A stretch of DNA of 64,000 bases from Oceanobacillus chungangensis (GTDB lineage Bacteria; Bacillota; Bacilli; Bacillales; Amphibacillaceae): NCBI RefSeq assembly GCF_003369565.1, contig NZ_PIOD01000002.1:1-64000 (forward strand). The letters are read 5' to 3'. The position numbers and the translations under genes were made by a program. The notes beneath the pieces are model-generated. The model made no database searches and was not told the DNA's origin. It saw only the letters and a program-made list of their open reading frames with translations. How positions within the stretch are numbered: the stretch's first letter is position 1; each line of letters opens with the position of its first letter. Shown here one piece after another: positions 26,216 through 35,584 of this stretch.

Positions 26216-26863
26216 TGTTTCGTCTCCTATCGTACGTGTTAATTACATACTTCGCTATGTTCGCGAGTTTTTCGACTTTATTTGCAGTAAATGACAAATA
26301 TAAGATTTCAGTTCTAATTGCTAGTCGTTTTTCATCAACTTACTGAGAAGCAGATTGATGCTTTCTGTAACTATTTTTTACCGAATGGGTTGTCCCATAA
26401 GATTTAATAAATTATACCAGGGAAGTTCGAATATTGTACTTGATTCTCTTATGGATAAAATACCGCAACAAGACTACCATAATGTACTTGGTAACAATCG
26501 AAGGAGCTAATATTATCCGTTGATATAAGACTGATAAAAATGATTAAACTATGATAACGTCAAGATCTTTATCTAATTTATTATAGCTTTAAATGGCTTC
26601 TATGTCTAATCTTGATTTGTCTCAGACATCTGGTCAAATCTGGGGTGGGGATAGACTTAGAAGGGTGATAAAGAAGGGAAAGTAACGGAATGAAATAGTT
26701 ACTAGTTTTCAGCAAGATGCGAAATTACAATTATCTTCAAAAGATGAAAATATAGTATAAACGACGGTCGTCAGCACGCGGGCAGTTGGATAAATAATTT
26801 ACCTTTATTAGTAGATGATGCTAATATAAATGAGTATACCAATTAATAAATAGAGGTGCATAT
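26216..26863. other. 648-bp intergenic region with one likely promoter
   Basis: On the reverse strand an extended -10 (TGGTATAAT, complement of 26411-26419) lies ~200 nt upstream of the MurE-like gene, with no good -35. A short frame at about 26596-26685 (MASMSNLD...) has no ribosome site. I see no RNA motif, repeat or gene in the rest. Confidence 0.4.
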
Positions 26864-27289
26864 ATGAAATTTGATGAGTTTACAATTGGACAAGTGTTTG
26901 AAACGAAGGCATTGAAATTAACAAAAGACGCTATTATGAAGTTTGCAGGTGAATTTGATCCTCAATATATGCATTTGGATGAAGAAAAGGCAAATCATGG
27001 AAGGTTTAATGGGATTATTGCTTCTGGGATCCACACGCTGGCAATTTCATTTAAGCTTTGGGTGGAACAAGGTTACTATGGGGAAGATGTTATTGCTGGG
27101 ACACGAATGAATAATATAAAATTTATAAAGCCTGTGTACCCAGGTGATGAATTACATAGCATTGTTAAGGTTATTGATAAAAAGACATCCAAAAATGAAA
27201 CGGGTATCCTTACTGTAACATTGTCTACTTTTAATAATAAAGAAGAAAAAGTTTTTGAAGGTGACTTGTCAGTCTTAATAAAACGATGA
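26864..27289 (+). CDS. MaoC-like (R)-specific enoyl-CoA hydratase/dehydratase
   Basis: The 141-residue hot-dog-fold protein opens FDEFTIGQVFETK and carries the hydratase 2 motif in GEFDPQYMHLDEEKA (~27-41), with the catalytic Asp and His. FNGIIASGIHTLAI (~47-60) follows. It likely hydrates (R)-3-hydroxyacyl-CoA or a related thioester in fatty acid or polyester metabolism. It stands alone, with GAGGTG before the ATG, and ends at a bidirectional terminator facing acuC. No partner acyl-CoA gene is in the window. Confidence 0.82.
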   Translation: MKFDEFTIGQVFETKALKLTKDAIMKFAGEFDPQYMHLDEEKANHGRFNGIIASGIHTLAISFKLWVEQGYYGEDVIAGTRMNNIKFIKPVYPGDELHSIVKVIDKKTSKNETGILTVTLSTFNNKEEKVFEGDLSVLIKR

Positions 27290-27354
27290 TGAGCTATGGA
27301 GGCAAATTAAATTTTTAACAGATGTGCACTTATGCTGAACAGAATGATAAACAA

Positions 27355-27381
27355 AGGCTTGGAGATAATTTCTCTAAGCCT
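27355..27381. terminator. Hairpin between the MaoC gene and acuC
   Basis: AGGCTT and AAGCCT pair, extended by AGA/TCT, followed by TATTTAATTT. Confidence 0.55.
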
Positions 27382-27453
27382 ATTTAATTTCGTTTATATT
27401 ATGCACAGATTAAGTGTAAGGTCGTTAATGAAAGCGAATGGGTTTACAATGTG

Positions 27454-28614
27454 CTAGCTTGCAGAAGTATTTGTATACTTTAACAGGTGCTGGAGGTTCT
27501 TGTTGTTTTTCTCTTTAATTTCTTCTTTTCTTGGTATGACTGGATAGGCTTCACTTGAGTCATGCCAATGGGTGGGGAGGGGGAGTGGAGATTTCGGTTG
27601 CCATTTCTCCAGCCACTCTTTTGGAAGATCGCCGGTTGCAATTTGATCTGCCTTCATCACATTCCAGATTTGTGCCCATGCCCTTGGAACAACACGCCAA
27701 ATATCATAGCCTCCACCGCCTAAAGCAATCCATTTTCCATCACAGTAAGTTTGTGCTAACTCCTTTGCCAAGACAGGTATCCTTTCGTAAATTTCCATTG
27801 TGCCACATAAATGTGTGAGCGGATCATAGCAATGTGCATCTGCACCGTTTTGTGTAAGAATAACATCTGGTTTAAAAAACGCCGCAATATTTTTGAAAGC
27901 GGATTCATAAACTTCGATGAAAGAATCATCCTGTGTAAATGCATCGATTGGTAAATTAAAGGAGTAGCCATGCCCTTCTTTTATTCCTCGTTCATTCACT
28001 TCACCAGTACCGGGGAAGAGGTATCGTCCTGTTTCATGAATCGAAAAAGTACAAACATCTGGATCATCATAGAAAGCAGACTGTACACCATCACCATGAT
28101 GTGCATCGGTATCAACATATAACACTTTTAACTGATAGTTTTCTCGAATGTATTTTATTGCAATCGCTGCATCATTATAAATACAAAATCCAGATGCTTT
28201 CCGTTTGAACCCGTGATGGAGGCCGCCACCAAGATTGAGTGCATGGTCAGACTCACCATTCAATACTGCATCTACGGCTGTTAAAGAACCACCAACTAAG
28301 AGGCTCGCTGCTTCATGCATATTTTGAAAAATAGGAGTATCTTCTGTCCCGAGTCCGTATAGTAAACCTTCGTCTTTATTTAACTTTCCTTTTCCTGCAT
28401 TTTTGACAGCTTCGATATAAGAGTGATTATGGAATAATCGTAATTCCTCGTCGGTTGCAAATCGTGGGCTGACTATATCCTGATCCTTTAACATCGCTGT
28501 CGATTCAAGTAATTCTTTCGTCATCAATACCCGTTGCTGGTTGAACGGATGGTCCTGACTAAACTGGTATTGCAAATATTCTTTGGAGAAAACGAATGTT
28601 GCCTTTCCTGTCAT
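27454..28614 (-). CDS. acuC: Acetoin utilisation protein AcuC (class I/II protein deacetylase)
   Basis: The 386-residue arginase/deacetylase-fold enzyme has the zinc and catalytic residues of histone-deacetylase relatives: LGGGLHHGF (~127-135), VDTDAHHGDGVQ (~166-177), HETGRYLFPGTG and QNGADAHCYDPL (~255). AcuC deacetylates acetyl-CoA synthetase in B. subtilis, reversing AcuA. Its ATG overlaps the acuB stop by 4 nt, so translation is coupled. It is the last gene of acuABC. Confidence 0.93.
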   Translation of the reverse strand: MTGKATFVFSKEYLQYQFSQDHPFNQQRVLMTKELLESTAMLKDQDIVSPRFATDEELRLFHNHSYIEAVKNAGKGKLNKDEGLLYGLGTEDTPIFQNMHEAASLLVGGSLTAVDAVLNGESDHALNLGGGLHHGFKRKASGFCIYNDAAIAIKYIRENYQLKVLYVDTDAHHGDGVQSAFYDDPDVCTFSIHETGRYLFPGTGEVNERGIKEGHGYSFNLPIDAFTQDDSFIEVYESAFKNIAAFFKPDVILTQNGADAHCYDPLTHLCGTMEIYERIPVLAKELAQTYCDGKWIALGGGGYDIWRVVPRAWAQIWNVMKADQIATGDLPKEWLEKWQPKSPLPLPTHWHDSSEAYPVIPRKEEIKEKNNKNLQHLLKYTNTSAS

Positions 28615-29261
28615 AGTTTTGGCTCCGAAATATTATTCGGCCAAAGAAGATTATAACCAGCATTTCGTAAATCTTGAATGACGGGCGTTGGATTCATAGT
28701 TTGAATTCGAAAAACAAGAATTTTATAATCAGGATCATCTTTATATGGATAGATTAACACAGATACGATATTGACGTTGCGTTTTCCTAAAATTGCTGTT
28801 ACACCTGGAAGCATTCCGGGGATATCGAGCACCTTTACTTCAATAAGCGAACTTTGGACATTTGTTCCTGTTAATTGAATTAATGTGTAGAGCATATCTT
28901 TTTCCGTTACGACTCCGACCAATTTATAGTTTTGTACAACAGGAAGGCAGGCAATTTCCTTATCATGAAAAACGCGGGCAATTTCTTCTACAAAATCAAG
29001 TGGATGTACACTAATTACTGGACTGCTCATAATCGTTTGAATTTCATTTTGTAATTCCTGGTGATTGCCATTTTTAATGAAAATAGAAGGACTTGCGTCG
29101 CGAATATCACGGTCAGACACAATGCCGATCACATGATACTGTTCATCGACAATCGGGATATGTCGAATCCGGTAGTCCTGTAATAATCGCAAGCCCTGTG
29201 CAATCGTTGCAGTGGGCGGTAATGTAATTACATCTTTTGTCATGATTTCTTCTACTAACAT
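28611..29261 (-). CDS. acuB: AcuB, CBS-pair and ACT-domain protein
   Basis: The 216-residue protein has two CBS motifs (~1-58, MTKDVITLPPTATIAQG, and ~75-130, MSSPVISVHPLDF), forming one Bateman module that may sense adenylate. An ACT-like domain (~138-205) follows. AcuB belongs to the acetoin utilisation operon and probably tunes the acetylation/deacetylation pair, though its biochemical role is not established. It begins 1 nt after the acuA stop and overlaps acuC. Confidence 0.9.
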   Translation of the reverse strand: MLVEEIMTKDVITLPPTATIAQGLRLLQDYRIRHIPIVDEQYHVIGIVSDRDIRDASPSIFIKNGNHQELQNEIQTIMSSPVISVHPLDFVEEIARVFHDKEIACLPVVQNYKLVGVVTEKDMLYTLIQLTGTNVQSSLIEVKVLDIPGMLPGVTAILGKRNVNIVSVLIYPYKDDPDYKILVFRIQTMNPTPVIQDLRNAGYNLLWPNNISEPKL

Positions 29262-29262
29262 A

Positions 29263-29916
29263 TTAAATACCCTCCCTCATGGAACGATTATTATGACGAC
29301 CAAGAAAACGTAGTAGGTCGAACGTTTCAAGTGATTCTTGTGGCACGTTTTTGCCTATACGAACCATTAAACAGTTTGCTGGATGTGAGATTATTTCCGG
29401 ATCATCGGTAGGGGCAGGTAATAGCCCGCCAGCTGCCATCATTTTCTCCATTACTTTACGGTAATTCCAAATGCTTAAGTTGGTACCCTCTAAATCCCAA
29501 TGCCAATAATATTCGGTGGAAATGATAATATAATTCTCCATATATTCATCGCTGATTGAAACTTCGATTAAGCTCGAACCGACTCTTTCTCCGCGATATT
29601 CGGGAATGATCTCAATTGCACCTAACTCAATTAAATCCTGCATATGAAAGGTAGACCATCTTTCAAGTGGATCTGGATGCAGATAGGTTACATAGCCGAT
29701 AATGGTTTCTTCTGTTCGTGCAATAATAATTCGGCCTTCAGAAATGTTGGCGATATCCAATATTGCCTCAAATTGCTTTGAAGGAGGCCGGAATGCCGTT
29801 AAATGTTCATGGAAATGATATTTCTCCAATTCACTTCTAGTGACCGGGCCTTCGATTACAATAGCTCCTTTTGAGGTTTCCAGCGTTCGTTTGATATAAG
29901 TCTTTGTGTGTTTCAT
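29263..29916 (-). CDS. acuA: AcuA protein acetyltransferase (GNAT)
   Basis: The 217-residue protein is full length for AcuA. The GNAT core includes RTEETIIGYVTYLHP (~73-87) and the acetyl-CoA loop YRGERVGSSLIEVS (~115-128). AcuA acetylates and inactivates the acetyl-CoA synthetase AcsA. The ribosome site is AGGTGGTG, 6 nt from ATG. In B. subtilis acsA lies divergently upstream; here it is absent from the position and a penicillin-binding protein gene follows instead. A cre-like palindrome sits in the promoter. Confidence 0.92.
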   Translation of the reverse strand: MKHTKTYIKRTLETSKGAIVIEGPVTRSELEKYHFHEHLTAFRPPSKQFEAILDIANISEGRIIIARTEETIIGYVTYLHPDPLERWSTFHMQDLIELGAIEIIPEYRGERVGSSLIEVSISDEYMENYIIISTEYYWHWDLEGTNLSIWNYRKVMEKMMAAGGLLPAPTDDPEIISHPANCLMVRIGKNVPQESLETFDLLRFLGRHNNRSMREGI

Positions 29917-29933
29917 TGGTTCACCACCTAAAT

Positions 29934-29948
29934 TGTAATCCGCTTACA
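29934..29948 (-). promoter_or_regulatory. cre-like CcpA site in the acuA promoter
   Basis: On the reverse strand TGTAAGCGGATTACA is an inverted repeat (TGTAA/TTACA) with a central CG, like the 14-bp catabolite response element but one base longer. It lies just downstream of a TATAAT at 29954-29959, where bound CcpA would block initiation. acuABC is CcpA-controlled in B. subtilis. Confidence 0.45.
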
Positions 29949-30055
29949 TAACTCTATTATACAGGATTTAGGGATGAAATTTTAGTATTTTTTGAAATAT
30001 GATTACATTAAGTGTTTTGACTTGAAATTAATAACTATATATTTCGAGTCTAACG

Positions 30056-30131
30056 CTTTGGAAATACACTTTATATGCGGGTTAAGGTGGTCGGTGAGCC
30101 CCCAAGTAAAGAGAGCACTTCGCAGTGTCAC
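30056..30131 (+). repeat. Degenerate copy of repeat family 1
   Basis: GGAAATACACTT, GGTCGGTGAGCC and AGAGAGCACTTCGCAGTGTCACTGA track the 52514-52590 part of the long repeat with many changes. The rest of the gap 29949-30189 shows nothing else. Confidence 0.4.
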
Positions 30132-30189
30132 TGAAGCTATTTCTCATTGGAAACAAGGAAGAACTCAGCACAGCAGGCCATATAAATAC

Positions 30190-30221
30190 AAAAAAAGTAG
30201 AGAAGCGCATTGCTTCTCTAC
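30190..30221 (-). terminator. Terminator of the PBP gene
   Basis: GTAGAGAAGC and GCTTCTCTAC are perfect 10-bp arms around a 5-nt loop. On the reverse strand seven U residues follow. Confidence 0.8.
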
Positions 30222-30225
30222 ATGA

Positions 30226-33153
30226 TTATTCGGTGTCACTATTTTCTGTGTTTTCCTCAGCAGGTGGGGTTTCTTCGGTTTCATCGCTAGTCTCTTCATT
30301 AGTTTCTTCCGAAGTCTCTGTTTCATCTACACTAGCTTCATCTGTTTTTTCTTCATCTGCATTTTCTGGTTTTTCTGGTTGTTCGGCTTTTGGCTTACCT
30401 ACTGCGACTTCCTTAGATGCAGCGGATTCTAAACCGAAATAATCAACTGATTTTACATGATAAACTCCAGCACCATTTCCTATTGAATAGGAGGTTGATG
30501 TTGTTTGTCCAATTTTTGTAAACTTACCGCCAGCCTTGTCGGCGCGATAGATGCGGTAGCCAACCACATCTTTACTACCAGGTATTTTCCATGTTAAGTT
30601 ACTTCCTGATTTCGTAACAGAAGTAGGGGCTCCTGGTGCTTTTCCGTCATCTGTTACCGAACTGCCGACTTTGGAACTTGGAATGCCGATTTTTTCCCAT
30701 TTGCTTCGTTCTGCTGGTGGGAAGAGCAGGGTAAGATCAGATAGTCGATCATAGCCATTTCGCTTTAGGAATTCTGGGTTGAATGTCAGTCCATCCCCTT
30801 GGACAAATTCAGCTGGTGTTTTTGCACCGGCTAATACAGATCTACCATTAACAATTACTTGTTTGCCTGTAATTAAACTGTCATCTCTCTGTGTAGGAAC
30901 AAACTTGGCGTTAAAGAGATCCGTTTTTACGAGTCCTGCTCTGGAACATAAATCAGATGGAAGCATTCCTGAAATGGAACAGTAGCTTTGCTCCACGATG
31001 CCGTCTGGTCGGGCAAACTTTTCCGATGGTGCCATTAATTCCGGATTTAGATCAGATGCCGAATTTACAAGCTCGGCCCAAAGCTTAATATTTCGATTCG
31101 TATGATGCAGGTCACAGGATTCACAGACTAATGAATCTGGTGTTTTATAACCTATCCATGCACCAAACGTCACATTTGGGTTAGAGGCAACAAATAATAC
31201 ATCCTTTGTGTTTTGCGATGTTCCTGTTTTTCCAGCCCAATCGACATTGCGGTATTTTAATTGTGAATTTAAGTATGTTGCAGATCCTTCAGAAATGACA
31301 TCACGCATCATGTCGAGTGTTAAATAACTTGTTTGCGGTGAAAACACTGGAACAGGTTTCGCTTCATGCTGATAAACAACTTCACCATCTGTTGTTGTTA
31401 TTTTTTCGATCATATAGGCATTAACGAATTGCCCGCTATTCGCGAATGTTGCATATGCGTTCGTATTTTCTTCGAGTGTAACACCTGTCGACGTTCCACC
31501 AATCGCAAGGGATAGATTCGCATATTCATTGTCACCTAATGTTGTAATGCCCATTTTCCTTAGGTATTGATCTACAGGATTATCATTCATGACTCGTTCG
31601 TATGTTTTAAGTGCAGGGATATTATAGGAATTTGTTAAATTATCCCGAGCAGAAAGAATACCGTGAAATCTTAAGTCAAAGTTCCCTGGAGTATATCCTC
31701 CCCATGATGTTGGAATATCTGCAATCGGTGTTCCAGGCTGAACAATTCCTTTTTCCATTGCTGGTGCATAAGCGAGCAGTGGCTTCATTGTACTACCGTT
31801 AGAACGTGGGCGGGTCATGTAATTTAATTGGTTCTCTTCATCAAATCCACGTCCACCAAGGAAGCTAATAATTTTCCCTGTACTATTTTCGATTAAAACC
31901 CCACTTGCTTGAACAGATTGCTGTATTTGGGCTGGCCCTTCCTCTGTATTTACGGTTGTTACAGTATCAGGTCCATATTGTGTAAAATTCTTGGCAACTT
32001 CTTGAAACTTATCATAGATTTCTTTATTTATTGTCGTATGGATTTTATATCCATTCATTCGTAATGCACGGTCTGCCATTGTGTTGTATTCCTCAAGCAA
32101 TCCTTCTGTGTTCCTTAAATCCTCCATCGTGTATCCTGCTTCTTTCGCAAGAATATTACGAATAATATCTTTTGCTCGTGCTTCTACTTCTGTTGTTAAA
32201 TACGGGTAAATTTCATTAGGAGAATCGACTCCTTTAGTGAAATCTGCCACAATATCATAATTTATTGCTTCGTTATACTCTGCTTCTGTAATATATTCCA
32301 TATCGAGCATTCTATTTAGTACAGTGTTCATCCGGTTTAATCCAAGCTGAATTCCAGCCTCATCCTTTAAACCGCCACCATTTTTAAAAGGAGTGTATGC
32401 GGAAGGGCTTTGTGGCAATCCGGCTAAATATGCTGCTTGTGCTAGATTTACTTCATTCGCATTAATTCCAAATATACCTTGAGCGGCAGTTTGAATTCCG
32501 GCAATATTTCTTCCGGAAGCATCCCGACCATATGGAATGATATTCAAATACGCTTCTAATATTTCATCTTTATTGAGAAATTGTTCCAAGCGCATTGCAA
32601 GTAAAATTTCTTTTGCTTTACGTTCGAACGATACTTCATTCGTTAGGATTTGGTTCTTAATTAATTGTTGTGTTAATGTACTACCACCTGATTGTACGGA
32701 GGTATTCATCACTTCTTGTAATAGTGCGCGGAGAATAGCCTTTGGAACAACCCCGTGATGTTCTTGAAAGTATTCATCTTCTGTTGCAATCACAGCGTTT
32801 GTCAATATAGGGGATATATTTTCTAATGTTGTTTCCTCACGATATAAATCAGATCTTACATCACCAAAATAGACATCATTCGCAAAATACAGCTTGGATG
32901 TTTCTTCGTAATTATAGATGTCTTTTTCCATTTCTTCAGCACTTCGGAGTGGCTCGTCCTTTACGAGTGATGCGAAATAACCCGCGCCAATTCCACCAAT
33001 AAAGAATACGGCTATAAAACCTGCAATTAGAAAGAATAAGATAACGCTCCAAACAACATCGTATGTAATTCTTGATGCTAGCTGAATCTTTCCTGTTTTC
33101 CATAATGTTTTTATTTTAGTCGCAAATTTTTGAAGCGATTCTCTAAAATTCAT
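30226..33153 (-). CDS. Class A penicillin-binding protein with fibronectin-III domain and acidic tail
   Basis: The 975-residue bifunctional PBP starts at ATG 33153 (AGGGGG 7 nt upstream). A cytoplasmic stub and one membrane helix (~30-60) are followed by a GT51 transglycosylase (ATEDEYFQEHHGV, ~120; GGSTLTQQL, ~155). The transpeptidase domain has the catalytic GSTMKPLLAY (~455), NSYN (~500) and AGKTGTS (~650). A fibronectin type III module lies at ~838-917 and a 55-residue Glu/Thr-rich tail ends the protein. It polymerises and cross-links peptidoglycan outside the membrane. It occupies the place where acsA lies in B. subtilis. Confidence 0.93.
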   Translation of the reverse strand: MNFRESLQKFATKIKTLWKTGKIQLASRITYDVVWSVILFFLIAGFIAVFFIGGIGAGYFASLVKDEPLRSAEEMEKDIYNYEETSKLYFANDVYFGDVRSDLYREETTLENISPILTNAVIATEDEYFQEHHGVVPKAILRALLQEVMNTSVQSGGSTLTQQLIKNQILTNEVSFERKAKEILLAMRLEQFLNKDEILEAYLNIIPYGRDASGRNIAGIQTAAQGIFGINANEVNLAQAAYLAGLPQSPSAYTPFKNGGGLKDEAGIQLGLNRMNTVLNRMLDMEYITEAEYNEAINYDIVADFTKGVDSPNEIYPYLTTEVEARAKDIIRNILAKEAGYTMEDLRNTEGLLEEYNTMADRALRMNGYKIHTTINKEIYDKFQEVAKNFTQYGPDTVTTVNTEEGPAQIQQSVQASGVLIENSTGKIISFLGGRGFDEENQLNYMTRPRSNGSTMKPLLAYAPAMEKGIVQPGTPIADIPTSWGGYTPGNFDLRFHGILSARDNLTNSYNIPALKTYERVMNDNPVDQYLRKMGITTLGDNEYANLSLAIGGTSTGVTLEENTNAYATFANSGQFVNAYMIEKITTTDGEVVYQHEAKPVPVFSPQTSYLTLDMMRDVISEGSATYLNSQLKYRNVDWAGKTGTSQNTKDVLFVASNPNVTFGAWIGYKTPDSLVCESCDLHHTNRNIKLWAELVNSASDLNPELMAPSEKFARPDGIVEQSYCSISGMLPSDLCSRAGLVKTDLFNAKFVPTQRDDSLITGKQVIVNGRSVLAGAKTPAEFVQGDGLTFNPEFLKRNGYDRLSDLTLLFPPAERSKWEKIGIPSSKVGSSVTDDGKAPGAPTSVTKSGSNLTWKIPGSKDVVGYRIYRADKAGGKFTKIGQTTSTSYSIGNGAGVYHVKSVDYFGLESAASKEVAVGKPKAEQPEKPENADEEKTDEASVDETETSEETNEETSDETEETPPAEENTENSDTE

Positions 33154-33290
33154 GTAAAAACCCCCTAAAATTCTTTTATTATTATAGCATAATAGCAATT
33201 TTTGTTATACAGTATTTTCGAATTATATATTGCAAATAGATTACAGATATGGTATGAATAGATATATGCATTTTATCGTATAGTATATGT

Positions 33291-33540
33291 GATGAAGGAA
33301 CTTGAGTAGTGTTGCAAATCCCTTTAATAGAGAGCTAGCGGCTGGTGGGAGCTAGTATACATTTGCAGGCGAATTACAATCTGGAGCATTTTCAGGCTCA
33401 TGTCGTATGATTTTATGACTATGAATCGGAACGGTGGAGACATCGTTAACAATCCCAAGTGGCTAATAAATTAGCAACAAGGGTGGTACCGCGTGTTCAA
33501 CTCGTCCCTTTTTTTGATAGGGATGGGTTTTTTTATTTTC
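33291..33540 (+). promoter_or_regulatory. Tyrosyl T-box riboswitch
   Basis: The leader has the T-box core GGGTGGTACCGCG (33481-33493), whose TGGT would pair with the tRNA acceptor end ending in discriminator A. A Stem I region contains a TAC (Tyr) triplet in GAATTACAATC (33375-33377), the likely specifier. A terminator CGTCCCT/AGGGATG plus seven T ends at 33538. Uncharged tRNA-Tyr should stabilise the antiterminator and allow tyrS transcription. It begins at about GATGAAGGAACTTGAG. Confidence 0.93.
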
Positions 33541-33571
33541 GTTTAAATAATCGTGATGGAGAGTGGTAGGA

Positions 33572-34843
33572 ATGGACATTTTACAAGACTTAGAAAATCG
33601 TGGGTTAATCCAACAGGTGACAGATCGAGAGGGACTTGAAGAGCATCTGGCAACGAATCAGGTTACATTATATTGTGGCTTTGACCCGACAGCAGACAGC
33701 CTGCATATTGGTCATTTAGTCCCGTTAACGATGCTGAAACGTTTCCAAAAAGCAGGTCACAAACCAATCGCGCTTGTTGGTGGTGGAACTGGATTGATTG
33801 GTGATCCAAGCGGCCGTTCTACGGAGAGATCTTTAAATACAGCTAATACTGTTCAAGGCTTTGTAGATAGTATTCAGCAGCAAATTGCGAAAATCGTTGC
33901 ATCAGGTGAGGGAGAGAATCCAGTTGTTTCGAGAAATAACTTCGATTGGCTAGGTAACACTACTGTAATCGATTTTCTTCGTGACACAGGGAAGCACTTT
34001 AGCATCAATTACATGCTTGCAAAGGATTCTGTTGCATCGCGTATTGAGAACGGGATTTCGTTCACCGAGTTTAGCTACATGCTGCTGCAATCACTCGATT
34101 TCTTGAAACTGAATGAATCAGAGAACTGTACATTACAAATTGGTGGTAGTGACCAGTGGGGGAATATTACTGCTGGAATGGAATTGATTCGTCGTTCAAG
34201 AGAAAATCAAGACGAAGAAATTAAAGTATTCGGTCTTACTGTTCCACTAATTACAAAGGCAGATGGTACGAAATTCGGTAAATCAGCTGGTGGAGCGATT
34301 TGGCTCGATGCTGAAAAAACAACACCATATGAATTTTACCAGTTCTGGATTAATACCGATGACCGTGATGTTATTAAGTTTATCAACTACTTTACGTTCT
34401 TAGATGCTGAAGAAATACAAGCATTACAAGAGGAAGTCGACAACCGACCGGAAAATCGTGTAGCACAAAAACGATTGGCTGAAGAAATAGTGAAAGTAGT
34501 CCATAGTGAAGAAGCGCTCATTCAAGCACAGAAAATTTCCGATGCATTATTTAGCGGGGATTTGAAACAGTTGTCGGGAAGCGATATTGAGCAAGGCTTT
34601 AAAGATGTGCCAACATTTGAGGCGGCAAAAGAAGAAATTGGCTTAGTTGATCTGCTAGTAAATGCAAGGATTTCTCCATCGAAAAGACAGGCGAGGGAAG
34701 ATATTCAAAATGGTGCCATTTACATTAATGGTGAGAGACAGCAAGAGGTAGGCTATGTTGTAACAGCGGATGATCGCATTGAAGATACGTTTACGATTAT
34801 TCGCCGCGGGAAGAAAAAATATTCATTGGTTAACTTTAAGTAA
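33572..34843 (+). CDS. tyrS: Tyrosyl-tRNA synthetase
   Basis: The 423-residue class I synthetase begins MDILQDLENRGLI. A GTG three codons upstream is less likely, because GGAGAG lies 9 nt before the ATG. It has HIGH as LHIGHLVP (~46), the KMSKS loop as KFGKS (~230), the tyrosine-binding GGSDQWGNITAG (~192) and a C-terminal S4-like RNA-binding domain (~355-420, SPSKRQAREDIQNGA). It charges tRNA-Tyr in the cytoplasm. It is controlled by the T-box upstream and ended by a strong hairpin. Confidence 0.96.
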   Translation: MDILQDLENRGLIQQVTDREGLEEHLATNQVTLYCGFDPTADSLHIGHLVPLTMLKRFQKAGHKPIALVGGGTGLIGDPSGRSTERSLNTANTVQGFVDSIQQQIAKIVASGEGENPVVSRNNFDWLGNTTVIDFLRDTGKHFSINYMLAKDSVASRIENGISFTEFSYMLLQSLDFLKLNESENCTLQIGGSDQWGNITAGMELIRRSRENQDEEIKVFGLTVPLITKADGTKFGKSAGGAIWLDAEKTTPYEFYQFWINTDDRDVIKFINYFTFLDAEEIQALQEEVDNRPENRVAQKRLAEEIVKVVHSEEALIQAQKISDALFSGDLKQLSGSDIEQGFKDVPTFEAAKEEIGLVDLLVNARISPSKRQAREDIQNGAIYINGERQQEVGYVVTADDRIEDTFTIIRRGKKKYSLVNFK

Positions 34844-34850
34844 GGTAAGG

Positions 34851-34889
34851 GCGCGAACAAGTTGGGGAACTTGTTCGTGCTTCTTTTTT
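34851..34889 (+). terminator. Terminator of tyrS
   Basis: GCGCGAACAAGTT pairs with AACTTGTTCGTGC around GGGG, then TTCTTTTTT. Confidence 0.85.
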
Positions 34890-34925
34890 GTTAAAGTATA
34901 ATAGTTATTTAGGAAACTATAGAAA

Positions 34926-34963
34926 TAAAAAACCTCAGAAACATAAAGTCTCTAAGGTTTTTA
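34926..34963 (-). terminator. Terminator of rpsD
   Basis: AAAAACCT/AGGTTTTT with an inner AGA/TCT block, 20 nt past the rpsD stop, with U-rich flanks on the reverse strand. Confidence 0.65.
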
Positions 34964-34981
34964 AAACGAATAGCTTTAAAC

Positions 34982-35584
34982 TTAACGAGAGTAGAACTCA
35001 ACGATAAGCGCTTCGTTAATTTCTGCTGGAAGTTCAGAGCGTTCTGGTAAACGAGTGTAAGTTCCTTCTAATTTATCAGCATTAAATGTTGTATATTCAG
35101 GAACGAAGTTGTTTACTTCAATTGCTTCTTTGATGATATCAAGCTTTTGAGAACGTTCGCGAACACCAATTGCTTGACCAGGTTTTACAAGGTATGATGG
35201 GATATCAACGCGTGATCCATCAACCAAGATATGACCATGGTTTACTAATTGACGTGCTTGACGGCGAGTACGAGCAAGACCAAGACGGTAAACAAGGTTA
35301 TCAAGACGTGATTCAAGTAAGATCATGAAGTTCTCACCATGAATACCTTTTTGTTTACCAGCTTTGTCAAACAAGTTACGGAATTGACGTTCGTTAAGTC
35401 CGTAAGTGAAGCGAAGTTTTTGCTTCTCTTGTAATTGTAAGCCGTATTCAGATTGTTTCTTTCTTTGGTTCGGTCCATGCTGACCAGGAGCGTAAGGGCG
35501 TTTATCTAATTCCTTACCAGTTCCAGTTAATGAAATGCCAAGACGACGTGATTTTTTCCATACTGATCCAGTAAAACGTGACAT
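34982..35584 (-). CDS. rpsD: 30S ribosomal protein S4
   Basis: The 200-residue protein opens [19 protein letters not shown] and carries the S4 RNA-binding domain ([28 protein letters not shown] in pieces, ~88-115). No zinc-binding cysteines are seen, as in the B. subtilis C-minus form. S4 nucleates 30S assembly on 16S rRNA and represses its own gene by binding the leader RNA in Bacillus. AAAGGAGGAAA is 5 nt from the ATG. It is a stand-alone gene convergent with tyrS. Confidence 0.97.
   Translation of the reverse strand: MSRFTGSVWKKSRRLGISLTGTGKELDKRPYAPGQHGPNQRKKQSEYGLQLQEKQKLRFTYGLNERQFRNLFDKAGKQKGIHGENFMILLESRLDNLVYRLGLARTRRQARQLVNHGHILVDGSRVDIPSYLVKPGQAIGVRERSQKLDIIKEAIEVNNFVPEYTTFNADKLEGTYTRLPERSELPAEINEALIVEFYSR

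Noticed and set aside
26596-26685. Short forward frame MASMSNLD... in the large gap before the MaoC gene
   Set aside because: No ribosome site, only ~30 codons, and no hairpin or promoter tied to it.
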